From: Dysgonamonadaceae bacterium
GTDB lineage: Bacteria; Bacteroidota; Bacteroidia; Bacteroidales; Azobacteroidaceae
NCBI GenBank assembly: GCA_031284225.1
Contig: JAITAH010000339.1
Coordinates: 1-5,552, forward strand
DNA: 5,552 nt
Reading direction: 5' to 3'
Shown here: positions 1-5,214 of the stretch, one piece after another
Position numbering within the stretch: position 1 is the stretch's first letter
How the letters are laid out: each line of letters starts with the position of its first letter
Made by a program: the position numbers and the translations under genes
Notes under the pieces: generated by a model
The model's database searches: none
Seen by the model: only the letters and a program-made list of their open reading frames with translations
What the model was told of the DNA's origin: nothing

Positions 1-10
1 AAATTGTTCA

Positions 11-168
11 GATTTCTAGAATAAGAATAAGGCAAACGCCTTTTAGTTAGTATGTAATATTAAAAATACTGTCTGTTTCTTTATAAAATTTTAATAATGT
101 TGTTTAAAAACGTGACAAAGTTAGTTAGATTTTTTAGAAAAACAAACAAGAATAAGGCTAAATCTTTT
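11..168 (+). repeat. Short imperfect direct repeat, two copies
   Basis: Two similar segments lie about 120 bases apart. Copy one (11-44) and copy two (128-168) share a GATTT..TAGAA opening, the 11-mer AAGAATAAGGC (23-33 and 148-158), and a CTTTT end. A TTAGTTAG octamer also recurs, after copy one (43-50) and before copy two (121-128). The function is unknown; it could be a decayed duplication or a pair of binding sites. Confidence 0.45.
29..44 (+). terminator. Weak intrinsic-terminator-like hairpin
   Basis: AAGGC (29-33) pairs with GCCTT (38-42) around an AAAC loop, and the right arm runs into TTTT (41-44). The stem is only 5 bp. It would suit the end of a plus-strand gene lying just outside the window, but that gene is not visible. 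Confidence 0.3.
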
Positions 169-239
169 ATTGAGGCGCTAATGGAAAAAATTTACAGGCA
201 GAACGCGAAGCGATTGGGGGTTACTCATATTGAAAACCT

Positions 240-256
240 GCGGTTTTCCGCTTTTT
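240..256 (+). terminator. Compact GC-rich hairpin followed by T5
   Basis: GCGG (240-243) pairs with CCGC (248-251) around a TTTT loop, followed directly by five T (252-256), the layout of a small intrinsic terminator. A competing stem exists: AAAACC (233-238) with GGTTTT (242-247). If this terminates something, the transcript would come from 1-230, where no firm gene is visible. Confidence 0.4.
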
Positions 257-277
257 CATTCCTTTCAGGGCCTTGCC

Positions 278-300
278 CGGCGAAGGATCTGCCTTCGTCG
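278..300 (+). other. 9-bp stem-loop
   Basis: Bases 278-286 pair with 292-300 (nine pairs, one of them G-T) around a 5-nt loop (287-291). A smaller hairpin, GGGC (268-271) with GCCC (275-278), sits just before and shares one base with it. Together with the hairpin at 240-251 this makes a 60-base cluster of structure. No known RNA family is recognised. Confidence 0.45.
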
Positions 301-372
301 AGTAAGAAGTAAGCGTTAAGCAGGCGCGGTTTATTCAAGTTTAAAAATTATTATACAAATTTCATACATTTA

Positions 373-431
373 AATCGTAAACGATTGTTTGAATCCCTTC
401 CTTTCCGCTATAACTTCTTGCTGGAGGAAGT
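373..431. promoter_or_regulatory. Pair of inverted repeats, possible operator or RNA structure
   Basis: AATCGT (373-378) and ACGATT (381-386) form a 6-bp-arm palindrome with a 2-base centre, a geometry more like a dimer-binding site than a hairpin. Downstream, 413-419 can pair with 425-431 (seven pairs, one G-T) around a 5-nt loop. A further CAGC/GCTG stem (435-438 with 445-448) leads into T5 (449-453). These sites are 70-130 bases before the promoter at 502-532, which is far for a classical repressor site. No regulator is identified. Confidence 0.25.
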
Positions 432-501
432 ACTCAGCAATTCCGCTGTTTTTCGCATTTGTTAAATGAATTTGCGGTTTATTGATTTTTTTATTCATTT
501 T

Positions 502-532
502 TTTGCATAATAAAAATTATATATTAATTTTG
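502..532 (+). promoter_or_regulatory. Bacteroides-type sigma-A promoter
   Basis: TTTG at 502-505 is followed after 19 bases by TAATTTTG at 525-532. This matches the established Bacteroides primary-sigma consensus of a -33 TTTG and a -7 TAnnTTTG with about 19-21 bases between. Transcription would start around 538-541, some 20 bases before the leader ORF ATG (559) and about 375 bases before the preferred start of the large secreted protein (916). It is the only full match I found between 1 and 916, so it may drive both the leader and, by read-through, the large gene. Confidence 0.7.
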
Positions 533-558
533 TAAAATTAATTATTAGTAAACAGAGA

Positions 559-744
559 ATGACCTTTTTTTCAAAAAAAATTTTCGTTTTTGGTTTTTTT
601 TATTCCAAAAGCCTGAAAGTTAGCGAATGTTTGTGGGAAAAACTTACGCACACAAAAGAAAAGACAAGAAATTTAATCTTAAAAATCAATCGTAGTTTAC
701 CTTTCACCGGAATACCGGTCGTTTTTAAAAGATGTAACCTTTGA
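559..744 (+). CDS. Putative 61-residue leader ORF, unrecognised
   Basis: This short open frame starts about 20 bases after the predicted transcription start. It resembles no family I know. Residues 3-15 contain six Phe and one Tyr, but the DNA there is a run of T-rich sequence, so composition alone could explain this. There is no clear transmembrane segment or Shine-Dalgarno motif. Its TGA stop (742-744) overlaps the left arm of the terminator hairpin at 736-772, so a ribosome finishing this frame would physically block that hairpin. This arrangement is expected of a leader peptide in a translation-coupled attenuator. The alternatives are an untranslated leader or a small non-coding RNA of roughly 235 bases running from the promoter to the terminator. 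Low confidence that it is translated. Confidence 0.3.
   Translation: MTFFSKKIFVFGFFYSKSLKVSECLWEKLTHTKEKTRNLILKINRSLPFTGIPVVFKRCNL
706..726 (+). terminator. First of two tandem terminator-like hairpins
   Basis: ACCGG (706-710) pairs with CCGGT (715-719) around an AATA loop, and five T (722-726) follow after CG. The stem is short but mostly G-C. It lies inside the leader ORF, ten bases before the next hairpin, so the two could work as a double terminator or a regulated pause and stop. Confidence 0.35.
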
Positions 745-776
745 ACAGGAAATTTTCTCCTTTCCAAAGGTTTTTT
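736..776 (+). terminator. Intrinsic terminator or attenuator upstream of the surface-protein gene
   Basis: AACCTTT (736-742) pairs perfectly with AAAGGTT (766-772), and the T run continues to 776 (TTTTTT from 771, then ATTT). Inside the loop AGGA (747-750) can pair with TCCT (758-761). This has the layout of a Rho-independent terminator. It lies between the only good promoter (502-532) and the large gene at 916, so that gene would be transcribed from this promoter only when termination fails. The leader ORF stop (742-744) sits in the left arm. Confidence 0.6.
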
Positions 777-838
777 ATTTAATTAATTTTTATTATTTAT
801 GAAACATTTATGTATTTCAAACGCCAAAAAGCGTGAAA

Positions 839-855
839 ATCAGCAAATTGCTGAT
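839..855 (+). promoter_or_regulatory. 17-base palindrome in the 5' leader
   Basis: Eight-base arms (839-846 and 848-855) mirror each other around a single central A. As RNA it would fold as ATCAGC/GCTGAT with a 5-nt loop. A smaller hairpin, ACGC (821-824) with GCGT (831-834), precedes it. It could be an operator or an mRNA leader structure. It lies 61 bases before the preferred start codon at 916. Confidence 0.3.
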
Positions 856-858
856 ATT

Positions 859-910
859 TCGCCTCGTTCGTCAACTCGTTTACTTGTTGGCTCGTTAACT
901 TATCACCTTT
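859..910 (+). repeat. Degenerate 8-nt tandem repeat (consensus TCAACTCG)
   Basis: The units read TCGCCTCG (859-866), a 4-base partial unit (867-870), TCAACTCG (871-878), TTTACTTG (879-886), TTGGCTCG (887-894), TTAACTTA (895-902) and TCACCTTT (903-910). The array ends six bases before the ATG at 916. The period of 8 is not a multiple of 3, so the array is unlikely to have been shaped as protein sequence. It supports treating 799-915 as an untranslated leader although that frame is open and in phase with the gene. Confidence 0.55.
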
Positions 911-915
911 TTCGT

Positions 916-3900
916 ATGAAACGGCTACACCTGTTTTTAATTTGTGTACTGTATTTAAACGGATCTCTGCGGGGACAAAGTTCTATTTTCATTCATCCGG
1001 ATACAGAAGAAAAAGGCATAGAAAATGCCGGTATCAAAAAGAGTGAAAAAAACGTTTTAAGACGTGGTTTCAACAATTGGGCTGAAGAACATCCGATATT
1101 GTCCGGAGAATCTTTAGCAAGCGCTATTGCGAGAAGTCATTCGGAACTGACGGATTCGCCGCTGAATGCTGCGAATTTAGATTCCGCACTCACTGTTGAT
1201 AAAGCTTGGGGAACTGTTTATTTTCTTGATAAAACAGCAACTGATGCGGCTTATCCTTCGCAATTTTATACCAAATCGTTGTTGCTAAATGATACAATAA
1301 AAAATGGCAGTACCTACTATGATGCTGCGACTTTTACTTTCTATAATAAGGATTTGAAAGAACAGCATACCATTACGGTCGATCTGACTAAATATTCTTA
1401 TTGCAATGATATTATAGTTTTGAATCAATTTTCGAGGCAATTTTTTAATTCGGCAACAAGTTCTAAACTGGTATATATTTTTCTGATTCATTACTTCGAA
1501 CCGGCACAAAGGCCGACGGATCAAAAATATGCCTGTCTTGTCGTTGATGAAACAGGGACGTTGCTTACCACAATACCCGACGCATCCGGCGTGTATCTGT
1601 ATTACAATTCCAGTAATTCAAAAATCATTGTTGATAAGTGGAAACATCAGCAGGATTCGCTTCAGTTTGACGTTTATAATGCACGAAATTTCCATACGAA
1701 TCCTACGCTCCGTAAAACACATAAATTCGGTGCGGATGTACTGACAAATATTGATGGACCGCTCCTTGGGGTCAAACGCATAGGAACTGCGGATTATTAT
1801 TATTTCTCCCATTATGAAAAACCGTTCTGGAAAAGCCAAAGCCCGAATTGGGAAGCGCAGGAAGATAATTCTTTCATCATTGAGCTTTTCAATTGCAGCA
1901 ATACCAATCTTTACAAAACCATTAAGTTGCCTGTCATCGGCTTTACACCGCAAACGGTGAGTTCCATTGCGTTTGACTACTCTTTTTCGGATTACAGTTT
2001 AACAACGAATGTTTTTAATTCGGATAATAAGATCGAGTTGATTTATGCAACCAGTCATTATTTTTCCAATTGCGATTGTTACAAAGAAAAGTATTATCTG
2101 GTCAACGAGGACGCTGAAATTTTAGACAGCATTCCTTTGCTGATAGGCGGAGATATTGTAAAACTGGCCAATTTGAAAGGATTTGACGCGCAATATGCCT
2201 TAATGGAACAGGCTGCTACCGGTAGCGGGATTGCAAAAATTCACTTTTTCGATCTTCAATCATGGAATATGGTCAATACGTTTAACGCGGTGCACGAAGG
2301 AGAGTTGCTTTCTTTAAATTTTGAACGCACCCTGATTGACAAAGAGCATTATGCTTATGTTTTCCGGATGGGAAACCCTTTTACCGAAAACGGGAATGTA
2401 TATTCCAAAGTAAACTGGTATAATCCGGATGGAACTTTATACAAAAATGTGAAGTTCAATTTAGGTCCCAATGGCATTTATTTCGCCTCTCAAATAGGAA
2501 AATCTACTTTAAATCCCTATTTGTTTAATTCCGATGATAAAATGGAATATATCGGTTTTGCCCAAATAAAAAACGGCAGTACGACTGTCAATTCTGTACG
2601 TATTTATAGCGAGGACGGAGAATTGCTTTTCCAAGCCAACGACGATCCGGTAAAAGGACGTATCGGCAGCGGGTTATATACTGTTTCGGAAGGAAAACAG
2701 TATGAATATTTCATTGTGTCGTACTCGAAAGGGCTTCCGAATGTTCCTGTCGAATATAATTTTTATAAATTACCTTTCAGCTCGTTCGGCGGAGGAAACG
2801 GAACGGAAGATAATCCATACATTATTCGATCGGCAGGCGATTTCGACCTTATCCGCCGCAACTTGAAGGCTTCTTATGCTCTTGCCAATGATATAGACAT
2901 GGCGACTATTCTCAATACTCAATATGCCTCTTCGGGCTGGTTGCCTATCGGCACTTTTCAGGGGAAAATTGACGGGCAGGGATATGCTGTCCACAATTTT
3001 AAATTAGAGAATAATTCCGATGGCAGCGCCGCTTTGTTTAGCGATTTGGGGACGCTTGCCGGTTCGAAAGTTTGGATAAAAAATCTTCATATTGTAGATG
3101 CCGAAATCACAACCTCATCTTCTAACTCGAATCTGGCTTTTCTGGCAGGTAGAATGACCGGTCCCACTGCCGGCTCTCTTGATTCCGTTTATATCTATAA
3201 TTGTCATGTAAGCGGGAATATTACAGAAGGCAACGGGTTTCCAGCCAATGGAAACATAGGGGGAATTGTCGGACAGGCAAGCAGTTATGCAGGAGTGACC
3301 GGATCCAGCTTTGAAGGTACGATACAAAATACGGCAGGCGCTGCTGTTAATCCTAAAATCGGCGGTATTTTAGGCAACGCCATGACGAGCGCTTACGTAA
3401 ATGCTTCTCATACGAAAGGGCAAATCAGCATCGAAAACGGTAATTTAACAGCTATCGGCGGTATCGTAGGAAGTGTACAAAACGGAGTTTCTGTAAGAAA
3501 CAGTTATTCGTCCATGAATCTGAAAGGAAGTACGGACGTCGGCGGAGTCGCCGGCTCATTTACCAGAACTCCGAAAGGCTTGATTGAAAATTGCTACGCA
3601 ACCGGCACTATTATTGCGGAAAAAGCAAGCGGCAATTATTATGCGGGCGGTGTTATTGGTTCTACCGATGTAAACAGCGGACATATATCCGGTTATTATC
3701 CGAACCAGACCGTGAATAAAACCAGTCTGAACATGTCGGGATTGATTGCATTAAACGATAGCGTTACCGCCCTTTATGCCAACCGGGTTTCCGGTAAAAG
3801 TGCAGAAGCCAACGCTTCCGCCGAACTTTTGAACGGCGCATTTACACTTGATTCAATTCGTTATTGTTATGCATTAAGTACCTTGAAAATCGGTCCTGCC

Positions 3901-4821
3901 GGAACAGAAACTGCGATATCTTCAACGGACGCCAATAATATTGACGGCGCCGATATAACGATGGATGCATTGACAAAAGAATTTTATACCGGCATTGGAT
4001 GGAATTTCGGGAATACGGTCGAAGCGCCCTGGGTTTGGAACGAAAACGGAAAACCGCGTTTGTGGTATGAATATCAGGTAACCGGTGTAATCCTGAATAA
4101 TTTGTCGGCACATATCGACGTCACGGAAACACTTCAATTAATACCGACTGTTTACCCGGCGGATGCTAAAAATCAGAATATTACGTGGGCGTCTTCCGAT
4201 CCGGAAATAGCTTCGGTCGGGGAGGCAAGCGGTTTAGTAACCGGTTTGAAATTTGGAACGGCAACAATTACCGTCACTACCGAAGAAGGTGGATTTACGG
4301 CCTCTTGCGTTGTTCGGGTCGGAATTGCCGAAACGATTGCGCTAAATAAAAATGAATTGATTCTAAAAAAGTCTGAAGAAGAAGTTCTGACAGTTGACAT
4401 TTTGCCGGAGGAAGCTGTTTATAGGGATGTTACATGGAAAAGCTCTGTGCCGGAAATTGCTACGGTAGATGCCGGAAAGGTAACTGCTATTGCCGAAGGT
4501 GAATGTTTTATTGTTGTTTCGCTAAATAATAGCGATTTGGCTGATACCTGCAAAATAATCGTAACGCGCGATTTAGCCATTCAACTGCCGGACGCCAATC
4601 ACAATGTATCACTTATCAATACAAAGGAAAGGCTTGAAATAAATTCGCAGGAAACGATGGAACAAGTGAATATTTATGATGTGGATGGAAAATCAGTTTA
4701 CACTTCTCCGGAAAGGGCAACCCGGTTTTTAATTTCGACTGCCCGTTGGAACAAAGGCGTTTATATTGTTAAAATTACAGGTAACAATATGATTCTGCGC
4801 CGGAAATTGATTGTTCAATAA
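916..4821 (+). CDS. T9SS-secreted surface protein with GLUG beta-helix and two Big_2 domains
   Basis: This is a 1301-residue exported protein, probably displayed on the cell surface or released through the type IX secretion system. Seen in order: a signal peptide at about 1-21 (KR, then a hydrophobic LFLICVLYL core, cleavage near G-Q); about 600 beta-rich, aromatic-rich residues of no fold I recognise, with a recurring FNS-x-K motif (177-185, 367-375, 537-545); a GLUG-type region from 625 to 1054 opening with GGGNGTEDNPY, NDIDM (658-662) and WLPIG (675-679), with GG[IV]xxG rungs at 782, 816, 848, 876 and 911 and a closing GW..WVW.ENGKPRLW segment; two Big_2 Ig-like domains (about 1056-1136 and 1137-1218, with ITWASSDPEIASV and VTWKSSVPEIATV); and a type A T9SS sorting domain (about 1225-1301, with VNIYDVDGK, KGVYIVKI and a final RKLIVQ). 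The usual PNP motif at the start of the sorting domain is not seen. The frame is open back to an ATG at 799, but 916 is preferred because it places the signal peptide at the N-terminus. No catalytic motif is visible; adhesion or a structural role is an inference. Confidence 0.92.
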   Translation: MKRLHLFLICVLYLNGSLRGQSSIFIHPDTEEKGIENAGIKKSEKNVLRRGFNNWAEEHPILSGESLASAIARSHSELTDSPLNAANLDSALTVDKAWGTVYFLDKTATDAAYPSQFYTKSLLLNDTIKNGSTYYDAATFTFYNKDLKEQHTITVDLTKYSYCNDIIVLNQFSRQFFNSATSSKLVYIFLIHYFEPAQRPTDQKYACLVVDETGTLLTTIPDASGVYLYYNSSNSKIIVDKWKHQQDSLQFDVYNARNFHTNPTLRKTHKFGADVLTNIDGPLLGVKRIGTADYYYFSHYEKPFWKSQSPNWEAQEDNSFIIELFNCSNTNLYKTIKLPVIGFTPQTVSSIAFDYSFSDYSLTTNVFNSDNKIELIYATSHYFSNCDCYKEKYYLVNEDAEILDSIPLLIGGDIVKLANLKGFDAQYALMEQAATGSGIAKIHFFDLQSWNMVNTFNAVHEGELLSLNFERTLIDKEHYAYVFRMGNPFTENGNVYSKVNWYNPDGTLYKNVKFNLGPNGIYFASQIGKSTLNPYLFNSDDKMEYIGFAQIKNGSTTVNSVRIYSEDGELLFQANDDPVKGRIGSGLYTVSEGKQYEYFIVSYSKGLPNVPVEYNFYKLPFSSFGGGNGTEDNPYIIRSAGDFDLIRRNLKASYALANDIDMATILNTQYASSGWLPIGTFQGKIDGQGYAVHNFKLENNSDGSAALFSDLGTLAGSKVWIKNLHIVDAEITTSSSNSNLAFLAGRMTGPTAGSLDSVYIYNCHVSGNITEGNGFPANGNIGGIVGQASSYAGVTGSSFEGTIQNTAGAAVNPKIGGILGNAMTSAYVNASHTKGQISIENGNLTAIGGIVGSVQNGVSVRNSYSSMNLKGSTDVGGVAGSFTRTPKGLIENCYATGTIIAEKASGNYYAGGVIGSTDVNSGHISGYYPNQTVNKTSLNMSGLIALNDSVTALYANRVSGKSAEANASAELLNGAFTLDSIRYCYALSTLKIGPAGTETAISSTDANNIDGADITMDALTKEFYTGIGWNFGNTVEAPWVWNENGKPRLWYEYQVTGVILNNLSAHIDVTETLQLIPTVYPADAKNQNITWASSDPEIASVGEASGLVTGLKFGTATITVTTEEGGFTASCVVRVGIAETIALNKNELILKKSEEEVLTVDILPEEAVYRDVTWKSSVPEIATVDAGKVTAIAEGECFIVVSLNNSDLADTCKIIVTRDLAIQLPDANHNVSLINTKERLEINSQETMEQVNIYDVDGKSVYTSPERATRFLISTARWNKGVYIVKITGNNMILRRKLIVQ

Positions 4822-4838
4822 ACGATTATAGCCGAAGA

Positions 4839-4884
4839 TAGAAGACAGACACAGACATAAAAGCTTATCTGTGTCTGTCTTCTA
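4839..4884. terminator. Long perfect hairpin, likely bidirectional terminator
   Basis: Bases 4839-4855 and 4868-4884 form a perfect 17-bp stem with a 12-base loop, starting 17 bases after the surface-protein stop. The arms are built from GACA-like steps (GAAGACAGACACAGA). No T run follows on either strand, so it does not match the textbook intrinsic terminator. Its place between two convergent genes still fits a bidirectional terminator or an mRNA 3'-end stabiliser. Confidence 0.7.
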
Positions 4885-5068
4885 GCAAATGCAACGTTAT
4901 TAAAGAAACTATTTTTAGGCGTATCAAAGTTAAGATTTTTTCTCCGCATTTCTGAGTATTGAAACCTTCGCTTTCCCCTTTACAGTGCAAACGGCCTCCG
5001 GTAGCATCTACTGCCACCATATAATACCTGTCCGGTAAGGATAATAAACTTTCTATAGATGGATGCAT
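4865..5068 (-). CDS. Doubtful 67-residue ORF, unrecognised
   Basis: The frame runs from an ATG at 5068 to a TAA in the loop of the 4839-4884 hairpin, so its last codons would lie in the hairpin arm. The middle reads YYMVAVDATGGRLHCKG, whose Y..VAVD..G pattern resembles one strand pair of a fibronectin type III domain, but the rest does not support that assignment. Upstream the frame stays open to a TGA at 5117-5119 and would read a hydrophobic stretch (TAFWGFLIFFFA) through the homopolymer block, without a usual start codon. It has no promoter match or ribosome binding site. It may be a small gene, a fragment of one, or chance. Confidence 0.15.
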   Translation of the reverse strand: MHPSIESLLSLPDRYYMVAVDATGGRLHCKGESEGFNTQKCGEKILTLIRLKIVSLITLHLLEDRHR

Positions 5069-5148
5069 TGCAAAAAAAAAAATTAAAAACCCCCAAAAAG
5101 CCGTTACGACTCTGGCTCAGAATAAATCAGACGAAATAATAGAAATCC

Positions 5149-5186
5149 GCCGCTGAATACAGGGATTTTAATTCTTCATGAGCGGC
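5149..5186 (-). terminator. Possible terminator hairpin for the aminotransferase
   Basis: GCCGCT (5149-5154) pairs with AGCGGC (5181-5186), with extra pairing GAAT/ATTC (5155-5158 with 5171-5174) inside. On the minus strand it lies 27 bases after the aminotransferase stop. The bases that follow on that strand are A/T-rich but not a clean T run, so the assignment is tentative. A further T-rich run on the minus strand occurs at 5072-5099. Confidence 0.3.
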
Positions 5187-5197
5187 AATGTGGATTA

Positions 5198-5214
5198 AGC
5201 TTACCGGATAAGCT
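5198..5214. repeat. Small hairpin overlapping the aminotransferase stop
   Basis: AGCTTA (5198-5203) pairs with TAAGCT (5209-5214) around CCGGA. It covers two bases of the minus-strand stop codon (5213-5215). It is too short and A/T-rich to be a terminator on its own and may be incidental. Confidence 0.25.

Larger units (their letters stand above)
1..501. other. Intergenic stretch without a convincing gene
   Basis: About 500 bases lie before the first promoter. The only open frame of note (97-312, plus strand, 71 codons) matches no family I recognise, is rich in Lys, Phe and Arg where the DNA is A/T-rich, and is crossed near its end by several GC-rich hairpins, so I do not call it a gene. What can be seen is a short imperfect direct repeat (11-44 and 128-168), terminator-like hairpins (29-44 and 240-256), a 9-bp hairpin (278-300), and further inverted repeats at 373-386 and 413-431. 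The first 180 bases and 330-390 are strongly A/T-rich, while 190-310 is more GC-rich. The stretch could be a gene remnant, a structured RNA, or plain spacer. Confidence 0.6.
4822..5212. other. Intergenic region between convergent genes
   Basis: This stretch separates the stop codons of the surface protein and the aminotransferase. It contains the strong hairpin at 4839-4884, a doubtful minus-strand ORF (4865-5068), a block of homopolymers at 5072-5099 (A11, TT, A5, C5, A5), and inverted repeats at 5149-5186 and 5198-5214. No tRNA, rRNA or transposase remnant was recognised. Confidence 0.6.

Noticed and set aside
97..312. 71-codon plus-strand ORF
   Set aside because: No recognisable family, no promoter match, composition follows the local A/T bias, and its last third is crossed by several hairpins including one followed by T5.
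387..396. GTTTGAATCCC resembling a tRNA T-arm
   Set aside because: No matching T stem, anticodon arm or acceptor stem can be drawn around it.
626..633. Second promoter with AATGTTTG as the -7 element
   Set aside because: The first base deviates from TAnnTTTG and there is no TTTG at the required distance upstream.
1285..1953. Minus- and plus-strand ORFs overlapping the large gene, for example 1285-1524, 1529-1744 and 1618-1953
   Set aside because: They are shadows in other frames of a long, domain-supported coding sequence and show no protein features of their own.
2770..4400. Minus-strand ORFs opposite the GLUG and Big_2 regions
   Set aside because: The plus-strand frame has clear domain motifs throughout, so the antisense frames are by-products of its codon use.
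5109..5126. CTGGCTCAG resembling the 5' end of 16S rRNA (27F primer region)
   Set aside because: Only a 9-base core matches; the flanks diverge at once and no further rRNA sequence follows, so this is chance.
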